NCBI GenBank assembly: GCA_026770025.1 | Contig: JAMXDE010000055.1 | Span: 124,001-188,000 of the forward strand | Length of the DNA: 64,000 nt | DNA from: Craspedostauros australis | Taxonomy: Eukaryota > Bacillariophyta > Bacillariophyceae > Mastogloiales > Achnanthaceae | Direction: 5' to 3' | Shown here: piece by piece, positions 32,382 to 41,289 of the stretch | Layout of the letters: every line of letters starts with the position of its first letter | Position numbering within the stretch: the first letter of the stretch is position 1 | Notes under the pieces: generated by a model | The model's database searches: none | What the model was told of the DNA's origin: nothing | Seen by the model: the letters and a program-made list of their open reading frames with translations, nothing else | Position numbers and translations under genes: made by a program

Positions 32382-33833
32382 TCATTCTTCATGTTCGTCA
32401 TGTAGTTGCGCGTCTGCATCTTTCTGAACGTTGTCGCCACCGTCACCGCCAACGGCAGTGCCATTTCCATGGCTGCCGATGTTATCTATGCTTTCCAATG
32501 GACAATGCGCCTGCGTGACGCGGTGCCGGAGCTTGCTCTTGACGCACGATCGGCCTAGAATGTCTTCCACCAGCCGCAGCTTGGCTTTGTTGCGGAAATC
32601 GCGTGTGGAGCCGCCCCTCGTGACGCAGTCCGATATCCAGACCATGTTTCCGGCGCGTGCGCGGAAGAAGCAGATGTCAGGGTTGGTCTTGACTTCGTAG
32701 TGTTGCTCCTGCTGCATGGGGGTGAAGATGGAATGATTGAGGAACTGCTCGGAATGCATGATGTATCCCTTGTTCGCGAATGTCTTTGCATGCATTTCGA
32801 CGCGAGGGAATCGTTGCGTCGCCCACGTGCGCACTGCATCGTGGGGACCGTATATCATGCGGTCGTTGACGGGGTACTGCGCGAAATGCGGAACGATGAC
32901 GTGCTGGTTCTCATAGTCGTACACGTCCCTCTCCACTTCGAAGATGTCCAACGGCGTGACGTATATGACATCGCTTCGCAACATCGCCACGCGGTCGTAC
33001 GACTTGCCCAACCGATGCCCCATGCGTTCCATGTGCTTCCACACGGAATCTATCGAATGCCACTGTCTGAGGATGTTGTGCAGCGTGGTTGGGAACGTGT
33101 ACGTGCGTGCTTTGTACGGAAAGTACACCGGGTTGCCCTCCGCGTCCATCGTGGTTTCGTACTTGTGAATGATGTCCCCGCGCTGCCGCCAGAATTCACC
33201 GTCCGTGTTGTTGACGAACGATACCAGCACTCGCGGTGACCGGCCCGCAGCAACATCCTCCTTGTACAGCTGTTGCACGGAATCTTTGAGCTCGTAGATC
33301 TCCGTCGAATTGATCTCCCCGCCGGCCCCAGATCGTCCGCCTGGTTCCTGGTCCACGCTGAAAAAGTGCACGAAGATGTCGCATTGGTACTCCTTGTTGG
33401 GAATCAGGATATTCTTCCGAATCGATGGCAGCACCATGGAGCCGAAGCTTCGTGGCAAACCGAAGAAGCAGAGAGCGCATCGCTGCCGAACTTTCTCCAG
33501 CATCTGCGGATCGTGCTGCTTGATTGTCATGTTCCAAACCCGCGGTGTTGGCTGTTGATCTACGCTGTCTTGTGATTTCGTTGAAGCTGCATGCATGTCT
33601 TTGAGCGCATCTGCATCTCCACGCTTGTTGACTGCATCTCCATGATTGTTGCCTTCGCCCATCTGGAAGCCCTCCAAGATGCCCTTGGAGTTCATCTGCG
33701 ACGGTGTCGGCAGAGGCACCGACTGCAGGAAAGGCACGACCGCCGTCATCGCAAGCGCTGCAAGGAACAGCAGCCATACCATGCGTCTTCGTGTCAACCG
33801 CTTGTGACCTCCATGTCGATTGCGGCTCCTCAT
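32382..33833 (-). CDS. Type II membrane glycosyltransferase-like protein
   Basis: 483 residues with a short basic N-terminus, one signal-anchor helix (about 18-36, WLLFLAALAMTAVV), a low-complexity stem and a luminal domain from about 100. That domain contains RCALCFFGLPRSFGSMVLPSI, CDIFVHFF, KSYDRVAMLRSDVIYVTPLDI and NKGYIMHSEQFL. The topology and the SDVIY...PLD strand (an acidic metal/nucleotide-sugar-type motif) fit Golgi glycosyltransferases, and similar proteins are widespread but mostly uncharacterised in algae. Donor and acceptor cannot be predicted. The C-terminal tail is acidic and Gly-rich. It is divergent from the SNF5-like gene, 491 bp away. Confidence 0.7.
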   Translation of the reverse strand: MRSRNRHGGHKRLTRRRMVWLLFLAALAMTAVVPFLQSVPLPTPSQMNSKGILEGFQMGEGNNHGDAVNKRGDADALKDMHAASTKSQDSVDQQPTPRVWNMTIKQHDPQMLEKVRQRCALCFFGLPRSFGSMVLPSIRKNILIPNKEYQCDIFVHFFSVDQEPGGRSGAGGEINSTEIYELKDSVQQLYKEDVAAGRSPRVLVSFVNNTDGEFWRQRGDIIHKYETTMDAEGNPVYFPYKARTYTFPTTLHNILRQWHSIDSVWKHMERMGHRLGKSYDRVAMLRSDVIYVTPLDIFEVERDVYDYENQHVIVPHFAQYPVNDRMIYGPHDAVRTWATQRFPRVEMHAKTFANKGYIMHSEQFLNHSIFTPMQQEQHYEVKTNPDICFFRARAGNMVWISDCVTRGGSTRDFRNKAKLRLVEDILGRSCVKSKLRHRVTQAHCPLESIDNIGSHGNGTAVGGDGGDNVQKDADAQLHDEHEE

Positions 33834-34324
33834 GGCGGGCGCGTGCGTGTCCTGCTACGATGAGTGGCTGGTGGATGCATCCAGGCTGGTTGAAGAATGG
33901 TCGGTTCTGGCGTCGGCGTCGGTAGCAGTGATGCTGATCATTCTCTCCATGGATGCGGATGTTGGCGTGTTCGTTGTTGTTGGTGGTCATTTTTCTTCAA
34001 GTTTTGGTCGAGCGTCGGCGAAGATACCACCATCAAGGTATCACTCATGTGATTCGTGAGTACTGAGCATATCTACATTCGTCCACGTAGGCTACAGCAC
34101 AAACACAAAACAACACGACAAGAATGAACGACACCAAAGAGCGTCAACCACGAATTTCTTCACAATGGCGCTCCGACCCTCGACGATCGCAACCACAACC
34201 GTCATTGCACATACTGTTACCACAATAATACATTAGACTATTCCGCCTCAACTCGAGCACAATACAACACCGGCAGTCCAAAACGCATCGTAACACGTCG
34301 TATCACGTCAGGACGAGGGAAGGA
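33834..34324. other. Divergent intergenic region
   Basis: 491 bp separates the starts of the membrane-protein gene (minus) and the SNF5-like gene (plus), so it probably holds both promoters. No clear motif was recognised. Confidence 0.5.
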
Positions 34325-36028
34325 ATGGGAGAAGCCGCGATGGAGGTCGAGGAACCTCTCAAAGCAAGCAACTCGTCGATGCCCGTTCAAGATCAACAGC
34401 AGAGGCAGCAGAAGCAGGTGCATGCGCAGCAGCGCGTGAATCATCGTCCCTTGTCGGCGTCCGCCCTGATTCCAATTCGAGTGGACGTCACGGCCGACGA
34501 ATCGACGTACCGATCGAGCATGGATACGCCGCGAGAGAGGGAGCTGAAGGAGGCCAAGACGAAGTCCCGCGTGCGCACGAGCCACGGATCGGGAAGGAAG
34601 ACGGCCTCCAGTTCCACTCCCAGATCCAAGTCGACGTCGGCCTCGCACGCGCGGTCCACGAAGATATCGCAGACGCAGGCGCAGATGACTGCCGACTCGG
34701 TGTCGCAATCGCCATCGAGCTCGGTCGTCCGCATTGTGGAGACGTTGGTCATCGATCCGACCTGCTGGCCCGTTCCGTTGGACGTCGCATCGTCCACGTT
34801 CTCGTTGCACGACGTTCTGGAGGCCAACGTGCAAGAGTACGCCTACACCTTGCTGTCCGAGATGGAAGTTCTGGGCATGGGCCGGCATGTGCGCAATTTC
34901 ACGGGGCGTGTCGATCTCTTTTCGGAGCACGTGCTCAAGAAGATTCAAGACCAGCTACGTCCCCAGCTGTGGGAGGCGTACCACAATCATTCCGTTGCGT
35001 TGTTGAGCGGGCGGCATCGTGAGGTTGCTCCTCGCAGCGGCGTTGGCGTTGGTGTTGACCGCACACAGAGCCGTACTCGTATTCGTGTTGGTTCTGGTAT
35101 GCGGAAGAAGGCCAGCGCGGATGGATCATCCATGAACAATGAATCGAAGGTCGATGATATTCGTGAGACAACCACGGCTGGTAAGGGAAGTGCAGCTGCA
35201 ACAGCAACAGCATCTGGTGTGAAATCTGCGAAGAAATCAACTGCAAAGGCGAGGAAGAAGGCGAAGTTTGGACATCTTGTGCCAATCTCCATCCGCCTGT
35301 TCGTGGAAGACACCGAGATCCATGAGGACCTTTTGTGGGATACAACGGACACTTCGTACACCGTGTACGATTTTGCGAGAACGCTGGGCAATGAACTGAA
35401 CCTGAATGATGAAGGTGTCGTCGCGGTGGCCACGACCGTGCTGGAGCAACTGCACTGCATCAAGATCGATGCCTCGGTGGACAAATCGGGGGCGTCGCTG
35501 GTCAAGATTGTGCCGCCATCCGCGTCGCCCGTGCCATCATCCACGACCTCGAAGCCATCCATAGACGCAGCCACAGACGCAACCGGTAGTGACGACAGCA
35601 ACAAGGACGAAGTTCAGAAGGGTGCAGCCGGCGACGACAAGACATCAACAGCGACAGCAACAACTGCAAGCAGTACCGCAGTCACAAATAGTGCAACTGC
35701 AACCACCAATACGAATGCAACAACTACCGCCAATGCCAAAGCCAATGCCACTTCTCGTACAGACGGCAAACCAGAGACAGCGAAAGACAGCGCCACTAAA
35801 CAAACAGAGAAGGAAGACAACGAGGAGGACGACGCCAATGTCAAGAAGATCCCTCTCGTCGGCGCGCGGCATATACGAACGAAAGAGCACACCGCAATTC
35901 TCACACATTTGGTTGGCATGAACGAGCCGAAACAATCACAGGCGCTGCAACGCAAACGGCTCCAACAGCAACAGCATCAACATCAGCTCCATCTTCAGCA
36001 AAGACGCAAGAAGAGGCAGAAGAAGTGA
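34325..36028 (+). CDS. SNF5/SMARCB1-like chromatin-remodelling subunit
   Basis: 567 residues, no intron. Two copies of the SNF5 repeat pattern are visible. The first starts LIPIRVDVTADES (about 48-60), is interrupted by about 70 low-complexity residues, and resumes at ETLVIDPTCWPV and VLEANVQEYAYTLLSEMEV. The second is GHLVPISIRLFVEDTEIHEDLLWD ... FARTLGNELNLN (about 315-375). SNF5 is a core subunit of SWI/SNF remodellers that move nucleosomes with ATP supplied by a partner ATPase. Both termini are low-complexity (Gln-rich start; Ala/Thr/Asn- and Gln/His-rich end). The insert inside repeat 1 is unusual. Family assignment rests on the repeats only. Confidence 0.72.
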   Translation: MGEAAMEVEEPLKASNSSMPVQDQQQRQQKQVHAQQRVNHRPLSASALIPIRVDVTADESTYRSSMDTPRERELKEAKTKSRVRTSHGSGRKTASSSTPRSKSTSASHARSTKISQTQAQMTADSVSQSPSSSVVRIVETLVIDPTCWPVPLDVASSTFSLHDVLEANVQEYAYTLLSEMEVLGMGRHVRNFTGRVDLFSEHVLKKIQDQLRPQLWEAYHNHSVALLSGRHREVAPRSGVGVGVDRTQSRTRIRVGSGMRKKASADGSSMNNESKVDDIRETTTAGKGSAAATATASGVKSAKKSTAKARKKAKFGHLVPISIRLFVEDTEIHEDLLWDTTDTSYTVYDFARTLGNELNLNDEGVVAVATTVLEQLHCIKIDASVDKSGASLVKIVPPSASPVPSSTTSKPSIDAATDATGSDDSNKDEVQKGAAGDDKTSTATATTASSTAVTNSATATTNTNATTTANAKANATSRTDGKPETAKDSATKQTEKEDNEEDDANVKKIPLVGARHIRTKEHTAILTHLVGMNEPKQSQALQRKRLQQQQHQHQLHLQQRRKKRQKK

Positions 36029-36280
36029 TCTATGAATGAATGATGATGCCATGCTTTTATGGGGGAACGTGTGATGGAGCAGGTTGATGCGAGATGAGTA
36101 TAATGCAAGCAGTAGTATGCTCTCGAAAGCATGTGGGTAATTGCGCCATCGTCAGTTTGGCAACTCTTACGTCTCGTTCGTGTCCTTGCCGCAATGACGC
36201 AAAAGTCGCAATTTCTGGCGCGAAGGAAGACAAGATGTGTATTTGGGACTGTTGGAGTACTTTGGTTCAAGTGACACATG

Positions 36281-36384
36281 TGACGTCAACTTGATGCCTG
36301 AGTCACATCACGGTTTGGTGACGTCATTTAGGCCAATTGCTTGGCTGAAGGAAGCAACGGCAACACATCAACGACAACTGACGT
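36281..36384. promoter_or_regulatory. Cluster of CRE/CCRE-type sites before the carbonic anhydrase
   Basis: Two perfect palindromes TGACGTCA (36281-36288, 36319-36326) and a half site TGACGT (36379-36384), 313-416 bases upstream of the theta carbonic anhydrase start. In the diatom Phaeodactylum, TGACGT-type CO2/cAMP-responsive elements bound by bZIP factors repress carbonic anhydrase genes at high CO2. The same logic is inferred here from sequence and position. Confidence 0.6.
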
Positions 36385-36696
36385 GCTCCTCGTCAGGTAC
36401 GACCTACTAGTAGTGAAGTCACGTGGAGTACCTACGCGACATTTGCGAGTACTTTTGCAAGTACGTGTCGATGACAACAACATCAAACGCTACGCGATCT
36501 TGGGATGCCCGCACAACGCGCATTGCCCCCATCAGAAGACCACAAAGACCTTCGTATCCGTATCCATCGTTGCTGTCAACATCATCGCAATCGCAATCGC
36601 CATCACCCACGCAACCCAATCCTCCACAACATACATACTATACCTCACTACTATACGACTGCCACTCTCGCCCCAGAGACAGAATAAGAAGACAAG

Positions 36697-38263
36697 ATGA
36701 AGTTCAGCAGCAACTGCATGATCGCCACCGTCGCCCTCGTGGCTGCCCAGCAACACGGCGTCGCCGCCTTCACGTCTCCATCGCAGCATTCTGCACGATT
36801 CCCATCCACGCAGCTCGATGTCACTACCCTCGATGAATGGCAGGTGCTTGAGAATGGCAGCGTCGTCGGCAGCGTGCGCGATCATCCCTCATTGAGCGAC
36901 GGAGACATCATCACGACGTCCCCGCTCTCCAACCCCAACGGCGCCAAGACGACGGCCACCGTCACCACCCTCACAGGATCCAAGTACCGCCTCGGAAAGC
37001 CGATGGAGCTGGCAGGTGCCTCTTTTGGAGCCGAGAGCGACATGGACCGTCGCGAGTTCGGAGAGCTCGGCATGAACGCCTTTGCCCTGTCCGGACTCTT
37101 CGGAGTTGGACTTGGTGCCGGCATCACGCTCAGCGGTGGACTCGGCAAGGGACTGTCTGTCCCAGAGGTAGGTCATCAATGTTTTGCGATTGCCATTGGA
37201 ACATTCTTGAGCATTGAGCATATAACCGTGAACATGGTGGACTTGAACATGGTAGACTTGAACATGATAGACTTGAACATGGTAGACTTGATCTGGAGAG
37301 ATAGATGGGAGCTCTATTCTGATTCCACTCTCCTATCAAGCCATCTCAGCAGACTCCTGGGCTGTACCGTACCATACATGGATGAGTGTCAGTAATACAG
37401 CCTGTCGTTCGTCTCACTCGTGTCTTCTCACCTTGACTCGACACGAACTCCCACGCCTTGCTGTACACGCGCGTACTGATGGCATTCCCATTCCTTGACG
37501 CAACTGAATCTTCATGACGCAGGCCAAGATCGCCATGGCATTCCCCAACGCCCTGCCAAACGCCGAGTTCATCAAGCGCGTCACGGAGCGCCTCTCCAAG
37601 TACGGATACGGAAAGAACAGTCTGGTCGCCACCTCCTTGTGCTGTGACGAGGTCAACCGACCGCTCGAGAAGGACCTCGCCAAGGTCTACGACGAGCCAT
37701 TCGTCATGGGCGGCCTCGCAGGATTCCCGTTCGGCGGCGTCACCAGCTTCGGCGCCATGGCCCATCACATCCCCGACGGCGGTTCGTGCCTCGTCGTCTT
37801 CGGACCCCACGTCGGCGTCGACTCCTACGGCAGCGTCGGAACCGTCAACCGCCGTGGACGTGCCAAGGGTGGTGCGTGCTGCGGTAGCGCCGCCGCCGCG
37901 CTCGGAAAGATCCGCAAGGGACAGATGCCACCCATGCAGGATGGCAAGCCACTGCCGGCCACGGACTCCCTCGACGCGCAGCAGGCCTACGTCGATGGAC
38001 AGCTCGCGCCCTACGCCGAGCGTCTCCTCACCGCCGATGATCGCAACGTCGAGCTGCCCTACGCGCTTTACGACGCGCAGAGAAAAATGATGGACAACAT
38101 CGTCGATAAGGGATGCGGCGCCATGGAGGGCAACGGCAGCATCGCCCTCATGGGAGGTATCCAGATCAACACGCCGGACGGTCTTTCCGACTACTTCCTC
38201 CCGCTCAACTTTGAATTGCTCAACAGCAAGGGCAAGCTCGTCAAGAACCTCATGTGGTCTTAA
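36697..38263 (+). CDS. LCIB-type theta carbonic anhydrase, plastid-targeted (2 exons)
   Basis: Exons 36697-37167 and 37523-38263, phase 0, 355-bp GT-AG intron; 403 residues. Signal peptide with GVAAFTSPS (ASAF-like) at about 22-30. A second element DRREFGELGMNAFALSGLFG looks like a Tat signal for the thylakoid lumen. The LCIB domain follows from about 162: KYGYGKNSLVATSLCCDEVN (C197/C198, D199), GAMAHHIPDGG (H238/H239), FGPHVG, and GGACCGSA (C276/C277). These are the Cys/His zinc ligands and acidic residue expected of active theta-type enzymes, which interconvert CO2 and bicarbonate. Diatom relatives work in the CO2-concentrating mechanism, one of them in the lumen of the pyrenoid-penetrating thylakoid. 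Retaining the intron would give a truncated protein lacking the catalytic domain. Confidence 0.93.
37230..37289 (+). repeat. 15-bp minisatellite in carbonic anhydrase intron
   Basis: Four tandem copies of GAACATGGTAGACTT with two substitutions in total, inside the intron. In the exon 1 frame it reads as repeated NMVDL, so read-through stays open for a while. Confidence 0.93.
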
Positions 38264-38817
38264 GCGGCATCTGCAGGTTCCTTCCAATTTGCAGCAAGTC
38301 ATTGTCGCTGTCATGTGTCATATGTGGTGAGCCCTGATGTGTCGTGATGTGGCGCGGCGCAACATCTCTAGACAAGGTCGATGTCGAAAGCAGACCTATT
38401 CCAGAAGACGGGCTGCCTGCACTCGTATGTTCGCAACACCTGCATCTGGAGCAGCGGGAGCATGGCACAACCAACCAACAGCAAGGCATTGGCACAAGGA
38501 TCCAACAAACCGGAAAGAAGCAGTAGTCGGAGCATTCTTTCACTTTTTCCAATTGGATACATTGCATGGTAACAACGATTAGAAACGACAACACTATTAA
38601 CGCTACAGAAAGAATGATGGGATGGCGAGTGCTCCTGTGATAGATTCCTGAGGCCACATTTGCATGCACTGGTGCCGCGTGTTTGCCACCTACAAATGCA
38701 GCATTGCTGGCAATGGTCTCTTCAAAGAGTTCAGTGGAGTGAATACTCGTTCTTGTTGCCTACTCTACTATTACTGCCCACCAAGAGTACTCACGATCAA
38801 TGCTGCTCCAAACAACC
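38264..38817. other. Tail-to-tail intergenic region
   Basis: 554 bp between convergent stops of the carbonic anhydrase (plus) and the GPR107-like gene (minus). It presumably holds both 3' UTRs. No gene or strong structure was recognised. Confidence 0.6.
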
Positions 38818-40590
38818 TCACGGCGGCAACGGTCGTCTCGATCGCCGCACTTCGAGCTCCACCTCACCCAATGCACCCTCGAAGTCTTCCTCACGTTCGA
38901 TGGTCAGGTAGGGGTTTTCGCCCATCGGACGGAACTGCATTCCCACCAAGACGTAGAATGCCAGCGTCACCGATTCCACGACGAAGGTCTTGACCCAGGT
39001 GTGCCTGTAATCGAGCTGCACGGAGAAGAGGTACACCACGATGCGCGTGACGTAAATGTAGACCATGACGAGGAGGTAGAAGCTGCGGAAGAGACGCAGC
39101 TTGTTGAGCAAGCGTCCGTTGGCATGGCGCTGTGGGACGTCGTCGACATTCTCCATCTCATCCTCCGGCACGACCGCGTCGTCATCGTCGCCCACGTCAT
39201 CTTGCGTGTCGTTGTGATCGCCGTTGCTCTGCTCCATGTTCTTCTGCAGCTCGTTGACGCGCCACACGATGGGGACGAGGATGACGCAGCAGCACAGGAT
39301 GTCCACCAGATGCAGGATGGCGGTCCAGTGGTCGAATGCGCGCTCGCCTTCCGTGTCGTCGCTGAGGACAATCATGGCCACGTTGTTGAGGAACTGCAGG
39401 ATAAGCACGACGAAGAATATCTTCTTTTCTCGTTCGCCGAGGAACGGCTTGACGAAGCTCCAGCCAGAACCCAGGAGGAGGAGGACGACGAAGAGGAAGA
39501 ATCCCTTGACGATGGCGAAGAAGTAGTAGACGCCCGTCCACAGCACGGCCTGGCCGGTGACGCGCAGGTAGTGGTAACGGATGGCTTCGAAGAAGAGCGA
39601 GACGCCCTTGACCACCAGCAACCAGCCCATCAATCTGTGGATGGGGTACACGATGGGCTGACCCCGAGTGGGATTGCTGAAGTACCCCGTCTGACCATCC
39701 TCCACGAGGGCAATGTTCTTGAACCATACGTAGGTGGCAACTGCGTACGCGATGGCGAAGTAGAAGAAGAGAAAGGGCAGGATCATCTGGCCGGCAGACA
39801 GGTATGACCTTCTCCCGAAGCGGTCCTTGTTGTAGAAGTGGAAATCCAACTTGAAGGTCGTGCGCACGTTGGTCTGGGCGCCCGGGTTGAAACAGAGCTG
39901 GTACATGAGGAAGTAGAGACCAACCTCGTCATCCTTCTCATCGTTGAAGGTGTACGCCATGGAGGGCGTCTTCGGCCCCCACGTGTGTGTTGGATGGCTC
40001 ATATCCATGAGGATGCCATCCACCGCGACCCCGTTGTCGCCTTCAAGGGCGAAATTGTGCCCGTAGTTATCATCCCCCATGTCTTTGCCTTTCTCCGCTT
40101 CCTGCTCCAGAATGTCAGCCAGGATGCAGTAGGAAGAGTTGGACTCGATCATGCGAATGTAGCGGTTGAAGTCGGCCTCGTCATGGAACTTCTTGAGGAG
40201 GAATCCGACGCCGTAGATGTCGTTCCTCCAGTCCGTTTCCAGCGCCTCCGATGGCGACTTGTGCTTCGACTTCTTCCCGAACAAGCCGAGGCCGCGAGCA
40301 CCGCCATCCTCGTAGTAGAGTCCCTCGTCTCCCTCCAGGACGAGATCCTGGCCCCCCTGCTTCAGATCGAAATCGTACACGGTGATGTTGAAGACGCCGT
40401 CGCGCAGAAAACCGAAGGGAAACCCAAGCGGCGCAATCAGCAGGCGATCGTCGTCCTTCGTTATGTAATCGTGCTTCAGCGCAGCGACCGTCGGCAACGA
40501 CTTCCTGGCGAGCAGGGTCCATGACAGCGACAGCCACAGACCCATCAGCCATCCCACCCGCATCGAGCGTCCATGCGATGCTGCCCTCAT
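38818..40590 (-). CDS. GPR107/GPR108-like seven-transmembrane protein
   Basis: 590 residues. Signal peptide region about 8-30, a luminal N-terminal domain to about 265, then seven hydrophobic helices beginning SAGQMILPFLFFYF. The core matches the Lung-7TM (GPR107/108, GOST) family: GWLLVVKGVSLFFEAIRYHY, GSGWSFVKPFLGEREKKIFF, ILHLVDILCCCVILVPIVW, and KLRLFRSFYLLVMVYIYVTR. Members sit in the Golgi or trans-Golgi network and endosomes and take part in trafficking and recycling of cargo. An acidic cytosolic loop (about 465-490) between TM5 and TM6 is longer than usual. No intron. Confidence 0.92.
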   Translation of the reverse strand: MRAASHGRSMRVGWLMGLWLSLSWTLLARKSLPTVAALKHDYITKDDDRLLIAPLGFPFGFLRDGVFNITVYDFDLKQGGQDLVLEGDEGLYYEDGGARGLGLFGKKSKHKSPSEALETDWRNDIYGVGFLLKKFHDEADFNRYIRMIESNSSYCILADILEQEAEKGKDMGDDNYGHNFALEGDNGVAVDGILMDMSHPTHTWGPKTPSMAYTFNDEKDDEVGLYFLMYQLCFNPGAQTNVRTTFKLDFHFYNKDRFGRRSYLSAGQMILPFLFFYFAIAYAVATYVWFKNIALVEDGQTGYFSNPTRGQPIVYPIHRLMGWLLVVKGVSLFFEAIRYHYLRVTGQAVLWTGVYYFFAIVKGFFLFVVLLLLGSGWSFVKPFLGEREKKIFFVVLILQFLNNVAMIVLSDDTEGERAFDHWTAILHLVDILCCCVILVPIVWRVNELQKNMEQSNGDHNDTQDDVGDDDDAVVPEDEMENVDDVPQRHANGRLLNKLRLFRSFYLLVMVYIYVTRIVVYLFSVQLDYRHTWVKTFVVESVTLAFYVLVGMQFRPMGENPYLTIEREEDFEGALGEVELEVRRSRRPLPP

Positions 40591-41289
40591 CTTCTGACTG
40601 CTCGTCCTGTGCTAGTCCTGTGCTCGTCCTGTGCTAGTCCTGTGGTGGACTGCTGTTGGTATTGCTTGTTTGTTGCGGGGATGTACGCGTATGATACTAT
40701 AATAGTATGTATAATACGATCTTTGATAGTAGAATAGTATGGTAATGCCTGTGAGTCCAATCCATGTACGACTATGAACTCGCATTGAGTGGTTCGAGCG
40801 ATCCACGACCTATGCAACGACATCATGGCGAGCACACAGAGACAGCACCGAATCTACGGATCCACAGGTGCTCACCGTGTTCGCAATGACCGCCGTGGTG
40901 GATGTTGTTGGTTGCGGTTCTGTCTTTGCGTTCTTCGTTTCGCGCTTCCGGCAGCGACACAGGAATGTAGTCGTATGGGTCGACTATCCACCAACATTGC
41001 GCACGCACGTAGCGTATTTTGTGTGACTAGAGGACGGCCTCGACAGAGATCATTGGTGTCCCACCATCATCAGGACATGACTTGTCTTCGTACCATACCA
41101 TACCATACCATACCATGCTGTACACACTCGTAATCGTACCAATAGTCTATCATTCAACCATCCCCCACATCTGCGATGCCTCAGCCCGCAAAGCCTCTGT
41201 CAAGCACTCGCATTTGTACGACTATTCACCATACGTTACGTTAGTGCCCACCGCTCTACTCCTACTCCTACTCGTGCTTGCACCACACC
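40591..41289. other. Spacer between GPR107-like and VPS13 genes
   Basis: Contains an AT-rich patch of alternating TA-type steps (about 40690-40740), TACGACTAT at 40767-40775 and 41217-41225, its complement-strand variant at 40967-40975, and a TACCA pentamer repeat. No gene recognised. It should hold the GPR107-like promoter and the VPS13 3' UTR. Confidence 0.5.
41091..41115. repeat. (TACCA)5 pentamer repeat
   Basis: Five perfect tandem units in the spacer 175 bases past the VPS13 stop codon. Confidence 0.9.

Noticed and set aside
37346-38314. Long 322-codon frame antisense to the carbonic anhydrase
   Set aside because: It mirrors exon 2 of a well-supported gene, has no domain and follows the codon bias of the opposite strand.
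38800-40524. Plus-strand frames of 335 and 228 codons opposite the GPR107-like gene
   Set aside because: Shadow frames of a clearly conserved minus-strand gene; compositionally odd and without domains.
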